From Methylomonas sp. (GTDB taxonomy: Bacteria; Pseudomonadota; Gammaproteobacteria; Methylococcales; Methylomonadaceae), in contig NZ_JALOBS010000025.1 of the NCBI RefSeq assembly GCF_023228165.1, forward strand, positions 5,274 through 69,273: 64,000 bases of DNA. The letters run 5' to 3'. Of this stretch, positions 16,760 to 26,190 are shown in pieces (positions within the stretch are counted from its first letter, which is position 1; each line of letters opens with the position of its first letter). The notes under the pieces are model-generated. The model searched no databases and was not told the origin of the DNA. It was given only the letters and a program-made list of their open reading frames with translations. The position numbers and the translations under genes were made by a program.

Positions 16760-19239
16760 ACCGCTTTAAATTGGCGCTACGCCTGCTGAAGCGGGATGGC
16801 CGATCCGGCGAATTGACTTTGTTGGTGCTGGCATTGCTGATTGCGGTCGCCAGTGCCACCACGATTTCCTTGTTTGTCGACAGACTGCAGCGTACCTTGA
16901 CGATTCAGGCGGCCGAATTTCTGGCGGGCGATCTGGTGGTGACCAGTTCGACTCCGATTGAAGATACTTGGAGCCAGCGGGCAGAGGGCTTAAATTTAAC
17001 CCAATCGCAAACCGCCGAATTCAGCAGCGTATTGTTGGAAAACGAGCAGATGCTGTTGGCGGCGATCAAGGCCGTCAGTCAGGGTTATCCGCTGCGAGGC
17101 TTTCTAAAAACGCAGGAAGCCGAGGGCGCTACGGAAATCCAAATCACCCATGGACCCCAGCAGGGAACGGTCTGGGTGGAAAAACGTATCTTGTCGGCGC
17201 TGAATTTACAGTTGGGAGATATGTTGACAGTCGGCGAGAAACCGTTGCAGCTCACCCGTATCTTGACTTACGAGCCGGATAAACGCGGGGATTTTTACAG
17301 TTTTTCGCCACGGGTAATCATCAATCAGGCCGATCTGCCGGCCACGGGGGTGATTCAGCCGGGCAGTCATGTGCATTATTTTTATCAGTTTATTGGGGGG
17401 GAAACCCCGCTGGGCGTATTTAAGAAATGGTTAAAACCGCAGCTGAATCCATCCCAGCGGATTCTGGATATTCATGAAGACAGGCCGGAACTGGGTTCTG
17501 CGTTGCAACGGGCCGAACGTTATCTGGGTTTGTCCAGCATCGTGGTAATCTTGATAGCGGGCGTGGCCATCGCTATGGCGGCCGGACGCTATACCGAGCG
17601 GCATTTCAATGCTTCGGCGTTGTTGCGTTGTTTGGGCTGTAAACAACGGGAAATCCTGTGGTTATACACCGCGCAGTTTTTGGTTTTGGGGGCGCTGGCC
17701 AGCGCCGCCGGGTGTTTGTTGGGTTGGCTGGGGCAGCTGGGCTTGTTTTATCTGTTAAAGCCCTTGTTGCCGCAACAACTGGCCAATCCGAGTCTATTGG
17801 CCGTGGTCTTCGGTTTTATCACCGGGATGGCGATTTTACTGGGTTTCGCCTTGCCACCTCTGCTGCGTTTACAGAAGGTCTCGCCGTTGCGGGTGTTGCA
17901 GCGGGATCTGGAGCCGCTTCCGGCTAAGGCCTGGTTAATCTATGGCTTGGCTATTTCGATCATGTCGATGTTGATCTGGCGCTATAGCAACGACTGGCAA
18001 ATGACTGCCGGTATCATCGGTGTCGGCATTTTGACCTTGCTGGTGTTGGGCTTGCTGGTAACCGGCATGCTGAAATTACTGCGACCGTTGCTGCCCAAGC
18101 TGGGGCTGCCCTGGCGGTTTGGCGTGCAAGGCTTGTTGCGTAACAGCCGGGCCAGTGTCAGTCAGATTTTGGCTTTCAGTATCACGTTGGCGGCGATGAG
18201 TTTGAGCTTTACGGTGCGCAACGATTTAATCGATCAATGGCAGCGACAATTGCCCGAACATGCGCCTAATCATTTTGTCCTGAATATTATCCCCGCCCAG
18301 CAGCCGGCTTTTGAGCAAGACTTGTTGCGGGCCGGTATCGACAGTAGCGCATTTTATCCGGTGGTTAGGGGGCGTTTGGTCGAGATCAATGCCGAGGCAG
18401 TGCAGAAACGGGTCAGCAAGGATAGCCAGGGAGAAGCCGCCATCCATCGCGAATTGAGCCTGACCTGGGCGCCTTCGTTACCGGAAGATAACGTCATAAC
18501 CGCCGGCGAGGCCTGGTCGGTCGACCAGGCCGGTTGGGTGTCCGTGGAGCAGAAGCTGGCGGACAATCTGGGCATTAAAGTGGGGGACAATTTGCTGTTT
18601 ACCGTCGGCAGCGCCCAAGTCAAGGCCCGGGTTGCCAATCTCCGCAGTCTGCAATGGGACACCATGAAACCCAATTTTTATATGATTTTTTCGCCGGGTA
18701 CATTGAATGATTTTCCGTTTACCTATCTGACCAGTTTTTATTTGCCGGATGCCCAGAAAAATCTGTTGAATCAACTGCTGAAAACGTTTCCGGCCATCAC
18801 CGTTCTGGAGGTTGATCAGATTTTGAAACAATTTAAAACCATACTCATGCAATTGACCCAGGCTATCGACTTATTGCTCTACTTTGCATTAGCGGCCGGG
18901 TTTACAGTGTTGTTTGCGGCGGTATATGCCACCCTGGACGATAGAATACAGCAGGGGGCATTGCTGCGTACTTTGGGAGCCGGGCGCGGCTGGCTCAGAA
19001 AAACCCATTTGGTCGAATTCGGTTTTATGGGAGCTTTGGCCGGCGCATTGGCGGCGATCATTTTTCAGGTGATTTTGTACGTGTTGTATAGCCGAGTCAT
19101 GCATATTCCCTATGTATTATCCTGGCGATCAGCCGCGATATTGTTAACAATAGGCCTGTTTACGATTGGCCTTACCGGTTATTGGGGGGTACGCCAGGTC
19201 GTCAATCAATCGCCGTTGCGAGTTCTACGCCGCTTGTAA
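16756..19239 (+). CDS. ybbP: FtsX-like ABC transporter permease YbbP
   Basis: 827 aa from [15 protein letters not shown]. Topology is that of the large YbbP permeases: TM at about 20-40, a long periplasmic domain, a first FtsX-like bundle (about 260-400, with FNASALLRCLGCKQREI), further TMs around 410-460, a second periplasmic domain, and a C-terminal FtsX bundle (about 705-820, with QGALLRTLGAGRGWLRK). The ending SPLRVLRRL is typical. It works with YbbA at the inner membrane. The gene is intact and shows the usual order next to tesA. Confidence 0.93.
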   Translation: MNRFKLALRLLKRDGRSGELTLLVLALLIAVASATTISLFVDRLQRTLTIQAAEFLAGDLVVTSSTPIEDTWSQRAEGLNLTQSQTAEFSSVLLENEQMLLAAIKAVSQGYPLRGFLKTQEAEGATEIQITHGPQQGTVWVEKRILSALNLQLGDMLTVGEKPLQLTRILTYEPDKRGDFYSFSPRVIINQADLPATGVIQPGSHVHYFYQFIGGETPLGVFKKWLKPQLNPSQRILDIHEDRPELGSALQRAERYLGLSSIVVILIAGVAIAMAAGRYTERHFNASALLRCLGCKQREILWLYTAQFLVLGALASAAGCLLGWLGQLGLFYLLKPLLPQQLANPSLLAVVFGFITGMAILLGFALPPLLRLQKVSPLRVLQRDLEPLPAKAWLIYGLAISIMSMLIWRYSNDWQMTAGIIGVGILTLLVLGLLVTGMLKLLRPLLPKLGLPWRFGVQGLLRNSRASVSQILAFSITLAAMSLSFTVRNDLIDQWQRQLPEHAPNHFVLNIIPAQQPAFEQDLLRAGIDSSAFYPVVRGRLVEINAEAVQKRVSKDSQGEAAIHRELSLTWAPSLPEDNVITAGEAWSVDQAGWVSVEQKLADNLGIKVGDNLLFTVGSAQVKARVANLRSLQWDTMKPNFYMIFSPGTLNDFPFTYLTSFYLPDAQKNLLNQLLKTFPAITVLEVDQILKQFKTILMQLTQAIDLLLYFALAAGFTVLFAAVYATLDDRIQQGALLRTLGAGRGWLRKTHLVEFGFMGALAGALAAIIFQVILYVLYSRVMHIPYVLSWRSAAILLTIGLFTIGLTGYWGVRQVVNQSPLRVLRRL

Positions 19240-19426
19240 TGTTTTACCGGTGAAAATCGTTGGCTGGGCCCAATAAAAATGCTGAATATGTATTTAAACC
19301 TTGGGAAATTTGGCTTTGTGGCTAAAATGTACAGCCGATAGCTGCCAGAATTGTCAGGTTGTACTGACAGAGGCGGCGTGGTGTCATGAAAATTCAGACA
19401 GCTGAACATTATTTAACGTAAGGATT

Positions 19427-20743
19427 ATGCCGCAAAGTGTTTTTAAACTTGAATCGTTGCTAGAAACCCATGAACAACCCTTCATGGTGATCAGCGCCGA
19501 TTTGCATGTGTTGGCGGTCAATCAAGCCTGGGAAACGGCGTTTGGTGTTGCCCGGGAAACTCAAATCGGCAAACCGTGTTGTGAGCAACAGGGGATTTGC
19601 CGGCATCAACGTTTGTTTCAAACCCTTGAGCCGTATACAGGTATATTCGAGTTTGAAGGGCGCGGAAAGGATAAAAAACTGCTGAATGTGCGGGGATATC
19701 CGTTGCTGGATGCCGATGGGCGCTTGTATTTAGGCGAGTCGCAAAGCCTGTTGCATAAAAAAGGCGACGAAGTCCACCAGAGCGGTATGGCGGGTAACAG
19801 CGAACCTTTCTTACTGTTGAAAACTAAATTGCAACAAGCTGCGGGCATTCAGGCTCCGGTATTACTATTGGGTGAAACGGGCACTGGCAAGGAACTTGCT
19901 GCTGAATTTATTCATCGTCATTCACAGCATGCGCAGGGCGAGTTTGTCATCGCCGATTGCACTGTGTTTGGTGAGGATTTATTTGAAAGCGAATTATTTG
20001 GCCATGAAAAAGGTGCTTTTACCGGAGCGGCTTCCAGTAAGAAAGGATTATTCGAACTGGCCGATAACGGGACTTTATTTCTGGACGAAATTGGCGAGTT
20101 ACCTATTTCGCAACAAGCCAAATTGTTGCGGGCATTGGAAAGCGGACAGTTTCGGCGGGTGGGCGGCACCATCACGCTGAAGGCCAATGTCAGAGTACTG
20201 TGCGCAACCCATAGAAATTTGACGGACATGGTAAGGCAAGGCAGGTTTCGCGAGGATTTGTTTTATCGGCTGTCGGTTTTTCCGATCGATATTCCGCCGT
20301 TGCGCGACCGTAAACAAGATATTCCGCTATTGGTGGATCATTTTTTAAAGCAATTTGGCCAGTTAAAAGGCCAACATTTGACGATTAGCCGTGAGGGTTT
20401 AATTAAATTGATACAACATGGCTGGCCCGGGAATATCCGCGAATTGAAAAACTGTCTACATTTAGCCTGCGGCTTATGTAGCGGCGCCATTATTCAGCCC
20501 ACGGATATCCATTTCATGCGCATGATAGGTGAGCAGGCTCAGTTGTTAGTCCCCGGTCCGGTCGACCTAGCGCCGCCGCAGCTGGAAAATACCGATAACA
20601 GGACTCCACTGGAACAATATGAAGCCAGTTTCATCGGTAGTTTGATCAAAAAATACCAGGGAAACCGTAAATTAATTGCCGCCGAAATGAATATTAGCGA
20701 AAGAACCTTATACCGTAAGCTTAATCGGCTTAATCTGAACTAG
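19427..20743 (+). CDS. sigma-54-dependent transcriptional activator with PAS sensor domain
   Basis: 438 aa. N-terminal PAS domain (about 8-110; VISADLHVLAVNQAWETAFG) containing several cysteines (CCEQQGICRHQ) that could bind a metal, cluster or redox signal. The AAA+ domain has Walker A GETGTGKE (about 148), the sigma-54 contact loop GAFTGA (about 197), Walker B TLFLDEIGE (about 215), and arginine-finger region LREDLFYRL-like FREDLFYRLSVF. A Fis-type HTH closes the protein (NRKLIAAEMNISERTLYRKL). No phosphoreceiver domain is present, so activation should come through the PAS domain. It heads the block of signalling genes; direct targets are unknown and I found no convincing sigma-54 promoter nearby. 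Confidence 0.93.
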   Translation: MPQSVFKLESLLETHEQPFMVISADLHVLAVNQAWETAFGVARETQIGKPCCEQQGICRHQRLFQTLEPYTGIFEFEGRGKDKKLLNVRGYPLLDADGRLYLGESQSLLHKKGDEVHQSGMAGNSEPFLLLKTKLQQAAGIQAPVLLLGETGTGKELAAEFIHRHSQHAQGEFVIADCTVFGEDLFESELFGHEKGAFTGAASSKKGLFELADNGTLFLDEIGELPISQQAKLLRALESGQFRRVGGTITLKANVRVLCATHRNLTDMVRQGRFREDLFYRLSVFPIDIPPLRDRKQDIPLLVDHFLKQFGQLKGQHLTISREGLIKLIQHGWPGNIRELKNCLHLACGLCSGAIIQPTDIHFMRMIGEQAQLLVPGPVDLAPPQLENTDNRTPLEQYEASFIGSLIKKYQGNRKLIAAEMNISERTLYRKLNRLNLN

Positions 20744-20751
20744 GTACGTAC

Positions 20752-21675
20752 ATGCAGTCATCGTTATTCAACTGGACGCTTAACGCAATTAATCCACAAA
20801 ACAATGGGTTTACGCCACCCATGGATATGCGTGAGGCTATTTCCAGTATTAGAGCGTTGCCGCCATTACCGGGTAGCGCGGTACGTATCATCAATTTGAT
20901 TTCAGATCCCAAGGCCGACGTAGACAAGCTGGCCGAAATTATCGAAATGGACCCGTTACTGACCGCGCAAATCATTCGCTGGTCGACCTCTTCGCTGTAC
21001 GGCTATCGCGGCAAAATTTCCAGCGTGCGCGATGCGATCGTACGTGTGCTGGGATTTAACTTTGTGTTGGATTTGGCATTGGGGTTGGCGGTGTTGGCGC
21101 CATTGCGGGCGCCCAAAGAGGGGGTAATCGGTACCCGGATGTTCTGGATTCATGCACTGACCAGTGCCTTGCTGATGAAAAAGCTGGCGCAAAAAGTGCC
21201 TGCGGAGTTTAATCTTGATGCGCAGGAGGTGTTTCTAGCGGCCTTGTTGCACAATATCGGCTTTCCGCTATTGGGGCACCAATTTCCTGGTGAATTTGAT
21301 TATTTAAATAAATTAATCAATGCCAACCCCGGTTTATCGATTTATAACCTCGAAACCTTTGCGTTTGGAGTCAACCATACCCAAATCGGCGCCTGGCTGA
21401 TGAGTGCATGGTCGCTGCCGCGGTTGATAACCGATATCGTCTATCATCACCACAATCCGTTTTACCGGGGCGATCATTATCAGTTAACCCTTTTGACCTA
21501 TCTGAATGACTATTTGTTGGGCCAGATTGGGATCGGCGATGCGGCTAATCAAAACTGTCCTGAAGACGTGTGGAGCGTTTTATCCCTGGAGCCGGCCATC
21601 GGACTGGAAGTAGTTGATAGTCTTCAGGATGAAATCGTGGCCATTACCGATCTGGCTGATATGCTCACCCAATAA
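20752..21675 (+). CDS. HDOD domain-containing protein
   Basis: 307 aa. An HDOD domain covers about residues 30-235: LPPLPGSAVRIINLISDP, the segment VDKLAEIIEMDPLLTAQIIRWSTS, SVRDAIVRVLGF, LLHNIGFPLLGH and YHHHNPF. Metal-binding residues of true HD hydrolases are only partly kept (LHN in place of HD), as usual for HDOD, which are signalling rather than catalytic. It begins 8 bp after the sigma-54 activator gene and therefore is probably co-transcribed. HDOD proteins often connect to c-di-GMP, motility or surface behaviour. Confidence 0.9.
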   Translation: MQSSLFNWTLNAINPQNNGFTPPMDMREAISSIRALPPLPGSAVRIINLISDPKADVDKLAEIIEMDPLLTAQIIRWSTSSLYGYRGKISSVRDAIVRVLGFNFVLDLALGLAVLAPLRAPKEGVIGTRMFWIHALTSALLMKKLAQKVPAEFNLDAQEVFLAALLHNIGFPLLGHQFPGEFDYLNKLINANPGLSIYNLETFAFGVNHTQIGAWLMSAWSLPRLITDIVYHHHNPFYRGDHYQLTLLTYLNDYLLGQIGIGDAANQNCPEDVWSVLSLEPAIGLEVVDSLQDEIVAITDLADMLTQ

Positions 21676-21737
21676 ACGCTTGCTGATGGAATGCAGATGA
21701 TCGCCTCATCTGCCGCGAGTCAGCTAATGAACCCCTC

Positions 21738-23186
21738 ATGAGCCATTCGTTTTGTCCCGCTTGTCTAAATGCCTTGCCCAATTTATCGGTTTGTCCGCGG
21801 TGCGGCTGGTATCAGGGTATGAGCGTGGATGCGCTGTATTTAAATCCCGGTACCGTTGTTAACCCGCCTTATCAAGTGGCTCGCGTATTGGGATACGGTG
21901 GGTTTGGCATCACCTATCTCGGTTGGGATGCCAACTTGCAAATCAAGGTGGCCATTAAGGAATATATGCCGCGTGAATTTGCCGGTCGCGACCCGCAAAC
22001 CGGGCATGTATTGGCAAACGCGGGCGAGGCCGGGGTGCAGTTTTCCGCCGGCTTAAACCGCTTTCTGGATGAGGCCCGAACGCTGGCCAAATTTCAACAG
22101 CACCCCGGCATTGTGTCGGTACTATCTTTTTTTCCCGCTTTCGGCACCGGTTACATGGTGATGGAGTATGTGGAGGGCCAGACCCTAAAGGGCTATTTAG
22201 ACCAGCGCGGCCGGTTGGCCTGGACCCAAACACTGGATATTTTCATGCAGATCATGGATGCCTTGCGGGCGGTGCATAAGGCGGGATTGCTGCATCGCGA
22301 TATCGCACCGGACAACATTTATCTGTGTGGCGATGGCCGGGTAAAGTTATTGGATTTTGGCGCGGCGCAGGCGAGTTTAAGCGGGAGTGGGCAACCAGAG
22401 CCTCCGCGGACTGTGCTGGTCAAATCCGGATTTGCGCCGGAGGAACAATATCAAGACGATAGTCGGCAAGGCCCCTGGACGGATGTCTATAGCTTGGCGG
22501 CCAGCATGTATTTTTGCCTGGCCGGACAAGCCCCGCCGGATGCCCTGGACAGGCTGAAGCAAGATCGACTCAAGCCACTGGCCGATTATGGGGTGATGAT
22601 TCCGCCCCTGGCGGAACAAGTTCTGCTGGAGGCCTTAGCGGTACATTCATTGCAAAGGCCGCAAAGTATCGAAACGCTGCAAAAGCAATTTATCGAGTTG
22701 CAATCCAAACCGGTATCGGTGCCGCCGGCAAATATAAGCGTTGTAAAGCAAGCTCCGCAGCCCCCTTTAGTGCCCTTGCCGGGCGAACAGCGTAAGTCCG
22801 GCCAGATTACGGGGCTGCGTTGGCTGCTGACGGCGGCTATTGCCGTGATTTTGACGTTGATACTGTTTAGTCGTGAGCAAGGCAAGCCGACGACGCTCAG
22901 CGAGCGTGAGTCCTTATCGAAACATCTCAACCCGCCCATCGAGCCGGTTCAGCCAGATGATGCCGAGCCGGCCCAACAACGGTTAAGCGAGCGTCAGGCC
23001 GCGGAAGCGCTTAAACAGCGGCAGGAGGCCGCATTGCAGCGCTTTGAGGAAAGGCGCCGCCAGGAATTTGCCGTATCGGTGCCGCCGGTCAAGCAGACCG
23101 ATTCCCAACAATCAGAGCATATCCGTAGCCTGTGTGCGGAATGGGGCGCTACAATGGAATGCCTAGAGCTAAGAAAAAACCAATAA
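21738..23186 (+). CDS. membrane Ser/Thr protein kinase with N-terminal zinc ribbon
   Basis: 482 aa. Residues 6-22 form a CxxC...CxxC zinc ribbon (C6, C9, C19, C22). The Hanks-type kinase spans about 45-315: glycine loop GYGGFGITYLG (52-62), ATP lysine in VAIKEY (K74), catalytic loop HRDIAPDN (about 186-193), metal site DFGAA (about 204). The loop reads HRDIAPDN rather than HRDLKPEN, as in PpkA-like bacterial kinases. One membrane segment at about 360-378 is followed by a charged, Gln/Glu-rich periplasmic tail (RQAAEALKQRQEAALQRF) and a short end with two cysteines. The adjacent FHA and PP2C genes complete a phospho-switch. Confidence 0.93.
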   Translation: MSHSFCPACLNALPNLSVCPRCGWYQGMSVDALYLNPGTVVNPPYQVARVLGYGGFGITYLGWDANLQIKVAIKEYMPREFAGRDPQTGHVLANAGEAGVQFSAGLNRFLDEARTLAKFQQHPGIVSVLSFFPAFGTGYMVMEYVEGQTLKGYLDQRGRLAWTQTLDIFMQIMDALRAVHKAGLLHRDIAPDNIYLCGDGRVKLLDFGAAQASLSGSGQPEPPRTVLVKSGFAPEEQYQDDSRQGPWTDVYSLAASMYFCLAGQAPPDALDRLKQDRLKPLADYGVMIPPLAEQVLLEALAVHSLQRPQSIETLQKQFIELQSKPVSVPPANISVVKQAPQPPLVPLPGEQRKSGQITGLRWLLTAAIAVILTLILFSREQGKPTTLSERESLSKHLNPPIEPVQPDDAEPAQQRLSERQAAEALKQRQEAALQRFEERRRQEFAVSVPPVKQTDSQQSEHIRSLCAEWGATMECLELRKNQ

Positions 23187-23230
23187 CGCACTATGCTATG
23201 AACATAAATTCAAAGAAAAGGTAGACCGTT

Positions 23231-23794
23231 ATGAAACTGATACGCTGTGAACGCGGCCATTATTACGACGCTCAGCAACATAGTCGTTGTCCTTCGTGCG
23301 GTGTGCCCGGACTAGGCGTTTCCAGTGGGCAAGAGCAAACGGCACAGGCCGAGCCGGATGCCATGGTGACGCAAGTGCGCGGTCAGGTCGGCGCCGTAGC
23401 GGATGTAGGCGTGACGGTGGCGATGGTGCGCAAGAAGATCGGTATCGACCCGGTGGTCGGCTGGTTGGTATGCATTCAAGGACCGGAAAAAGGCCGGGAT
23501 TACCGGGTGCGCAGCGAGCGTAACGGTATCGGCCGTGGAGCGGACATGGCCATATGCATCAATGGCGATGAAGCAATATCACGCGAAAATCATGCCTATA
23601 TCAGTTTTAATCCGCGGAAAGGCAGCTTCAGAATTGCCCCCGGCGATGGTCGCGGCATGACCTATTTGAACGGTGAAGAAGTGGATGTGCCGATGCCGTT
23701 ACAGGCCTATGACCGTATCGAGCTGGGTCAGTCGCATCTGTTGTTTGTGCCGCTGTGCGGCGAAAAATTTAGTTGGGAAAGCGAGGAGGAATAA
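23231..23794 (+). CDS. FHA domain protein with N-terminal zinc-finger-like motif
   Basis: 187 aa, cytoplasmic. It starts with CERGHYYDAQQHSRCPSCG, a Cys/His cluster (C6, H10, C20, C23) likely to bind zinc, mirroring the zinc ribbon of the kinase. The FHA domain fills about 75-180: GWLVCIQGPEKGRDYRV, RNGIGRGADMAI, SRENHAYISFN and LNGEEVDVP. FHA domains bind phosphothreonine, so this is a probable reader of the neighbouring kinase. The combination of FHA core with the loop ...AISRENH is typical of Fha proteins associated with kinase/phosphatase switches. Four bases separate it from the VWA-FHA gene. Confidence 0.9.
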   Translation: MKLIRCERGHYYDAQQHSRCPSCGVPGLGVSSGQEQTAQAEPDAMVTQVRGQVGAVADVGVTVAMVRKKIGIDPVVGWLVCIQGPEKGRDYRVRSERNGIGRGADMAICINGDEAISRENHAYISFNPRKGSFRIAPGDGRGMTYLNGEEVDVPMPLQAYDRIELGQSHLLFVPLCGEKFSWESEEE

Positions 23795-23797
23795 GCT

Positions 23798-25207
23798 ATG
23801 CGATATTTTGCCGTGTTATTGCTGGGGGTTCTGTGCGGATTGGCGCAGGCCCAGGAAGTGGACGATTTACGCTTGATTCAGGCCCATGTGCATTTACCGA
23901 CTTTGCAGGTTTGGTTAAATCTAACCGCCGATACGCAAATTGAGCGGGAACAATTTAATATCAGCGTAGGGCCGCACCCGGCCAAAGTCCTTGCCATAGA
24001 CCCTTTTCTAAAGACCGGGGAAGGGGTAGGGTATATTTTTTTGGTAGATATCTCCAAGTCGCTGAACAGCCGGCAACTGGTGCAGATCAAACGTTCTCTG
24101 CACCGTTGGTTGGAAGGTATGGGGCCGCATGATCAGGCGGCCTTGATTACTTTTGGGCATGAGGTGACTCATACTCAGGAATTTACCAACGACCGGTTCA
24201 GGTTGAACAATGCGATTGGCTTGTTGGCGACCAGGGATATGGAAACCAGTTTGTACCACGGCTTGCTGGAGGCGATTAGTTTAGGCCGCAGTCAAGTGCC
24301 CGGTTTACCCAGTCGCCGGGCGATAGTGGTGTTGAGCGATGGGATAGACGATAGTCTGGACGGCGTGTCGATGGACGAGGTGTTTAAGCAGAATAGCGAA
24401 TATCGGGTGCCGATCTACAGTATTGGTTTTGCGGTTCAGCCTATCAACGATAGCAAACGAGAAGGCCTGAAAGTATTAGGCATGTTGTCTCGCCAGTCCG
24501 GCGGGTATTTCGTGCAAGCCGATCCGGAACAGTTGGATAACGCTTACGAAACACAACACCAATTAATTTCTCAGGCTTACCGGTTGCGCATCGTTTGCCC
24601 GGACTGTGTGGCCGACGGGCAATTGCACCACATCGATTTAACCTGGAGCGACGGGCAAAGAACTTTGAACGACGGTTTCGATATGCGCTTGCTGCCGCAA
24701 AAAGTCGTAGCCAGTCGTCCGCATAATTCCCCGCCAGTCGCGGAAAACGATGCAGGATGGTCGATATTGATATTTGCAGTCGCTGTATTGGCATTTTTCC
24801 TTGGGCTGGCGCTGGTTTACCGGCAACGTCTGGCTCAACCGAAACAATTTATCGAAGAGAACGCGGTTAGTCCGCCGGCTCCCGCCACGATAACTAAGCC
24901 TGCCCCAGGCTTGCTGGTGAAGTTGACGGTGGTGTCGGGTGTACAGAAAGGCCGGAACTATCAATTGAATGTTGCCGAACGTGTCACGTTGGGCCGGGCC
25001 GGTCAGTGCGATTTATGTCTAGACGATGATGTTGAGATTTCTAGTCAGCATGCCCTGTTGCAGAACCAAGAGGGTAAGTTGAGCGCCCGCGATTTAAATT
25101 CTACCAACGGTACCTTGGTCAACGGCGTGCCCATTCATAACGATTATCCCTTGCGCAGCGGCGATTTACTGCTACTTGGCCGCACGGAACTGCGGGTCGA
25201 ACTTTGA
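23798..25207 (+). CDS. membrane protein: extracytoplasmic VWA domain, TM helix, cytoplasmic FHA domain
   Basis: 469 aa. A signal peptide (MRYFAVLLLGVLCGLAQAQ) leads into a periplasmic region. A VWA domain spans about 75-260 with a MIDAS-like DISKS (DxSxS, about 85-89), a later Thr in ITFGHE and Asp in VVLSDGIDD. A TM helix at about 322-343 (WSILIFAVAVLAFFLGLALVY) is followed by a linker and a C-terminal FHA domain (about 370-469; VTLGRAGQCDLCL, SSQHALL, NSTNGTLVNG). The layout would put a protein-binding VWA outside the membrane and a phosphothreonine reader inside. It overlaps the start of the phosphatase gene. Confidence 0.92.
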   Translation: MRYFAVLLLGVLCGLAQAQEVDDLRLIQAHVHLPTLQVWLNLTADTQIEREQFNISVGPHPAKVLAIDPFLKTGEGVGYIFLVDISKSLNSRQLVQIKRSLHRWLEGMGPHDQAALITFGHEVTHTQEFTNDRFRLNNAIGLLATRDMETSLYHGLLEAISLGRSQVPGLPSRRAIVVLSDGIDDSLDGVSMDEVFKQNSEYRVPIYSIGFAVQPINDSKREGLKVLGMLSRQSGGYFVQADPEQLDNAYETQHQLISQAYRLRIVCPDCVADGQLHHIDLTWSDGQRTLNDGFDMRLLPQKVVASRPHNSPPVAENDAGWSILIFAVAVLAFFLGLALVYRQRLAQPKQFIEENAVSPPAPATITKPAPGLLVKLTVVSGVQKGRNYQLNVAERVTLGRAGQCDLCLDDDVEISSQHALLQNQEGKLSARDLNSTNGTLVNGVPIHNDYPLRSGDLLLLGRTELRVEL

Positions 25208-26097
25208 TGATGGAGGTCATCCCCGGCAATGCCAGTCATATTGGGCAGCGTCAGCAGCAACAGGATGCGTTTGCTTTTTCGGATTTTGCCGATGAAACAT
25301 TTATTAGGCATGGCGGCTATCTGGCCGTGGTCGCTGACGGGATAGGCGGTCTGCAAAATGGTGCGCAAGCCGCCAATATTGCGGTAACGGAAATGGTCAG
25401 CCGTTATTTGGCAAAATCAAGCGATAATGCGGTGGATTGCGCTTTGGACCAAGCGCTGGATATGGCAAATCAGGCGGTTTTGGATGCTGGGCATTGGTAC
25501 AATAGTTTTCGCGAAATGGGCACAACTTTGGTTGTAGCGGTAATTCACCAAGATCATTTGTATTGGCGGGCCGTCGGCGACAGTCATTTGTATTTATGTC
25601 GGGATGGGCGTTTAAGCCAACTGAACGCCGACCATAATTTTGCCAGAGAGTTGCAAGCGCAAGTTAACGAGGGTTTGATCAGCCAGGATCAGGCCGATAA
25701 CCACCCCCATCGTCACGCATTGGAATATTACCTCGGCTTACCTTATTTGCCTGAGGTCGAGCGGAATTTGAACCCCTTGTCGTTGCAGGCCAATGACAGG
25801 GTTTTACTATGTTCCGACGGTGTTGACGGGGTGTTGTCTGCCGATGAGATTATTGCTTGTCTGGCAAAAATGCCCATGGAGGCCGCAAAGTGCTTATGCG
25901 ATATCGCCTTACAAAAACAGCAGGCCGGCCAGGATAATCTGACGGCGGTTATATTGGGATATCAAGTGCAGGAGGTATCAGCTAGTAAAACATCGACAGG
26001 CATATTTAAAAATCCTTGGTTGGTTTTTGGCTGCTTGGGGTTTTTGGTGCTATCGGTTTATCAACTATTTTTCATTTCTTGGTCTGGCCGGTTTTAA
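25207..26097 (+). CDS. PP2C-family Ser/Thr phosphatase with C-terminal membrane anchor
   Basis: 296 aa from the ATG at 25207, which overlaps the stop of the VWA-FHA gene by one base; a second ATG follows directly. PP2C motifs carry the metal-binding aspartates: RQQQQDAF, AVVADGIGG, RAVGDSHLYL, LLCSDGVDG and DNLTAVIL. A single hydrophobic helix at about 270-290 near the C terminus would anchor it to the inner membrane with the catalytic domain inside. It is the natural antagonist of the kinase two genes upstream, with the FHA proteins reading the phosphorylated state. Confidence 0.93.
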   Translation: MMEVIPGNASHIGQRQQQQDAFAFSDFADETFIRHGGYLAVVADGIGGLQNGAQAANIAVTEMVSRYLAKSSDNAVDCALDQALDMANQAVLDAGHWYNSFREMGTTLVVAVIHQDHLYWRAVGDSHLYLCRDGRLSQLNADHNFARELQAQVNEGLISQDQADNHPHRHALEYYLGLPYLPEVERNLNPLSLQANDRVLLCSDGVDGVLSADEIIACLAKMPMEAAKCLCDIALQKQQAGQDNLTAVILGYQVQEVSASKTSTGIFKNPWLVFGCLGFLVLSVYQLFFISWSGRF

Positions 26098-26190
26098 CAG
26101 CATATTCATGTTGTTTTGCGCGAGGTAGTGATGAAATACCGGGTTTGCAATATGAATTGTTCCGATTACAAAAGTGATTAAGGCATTGTC

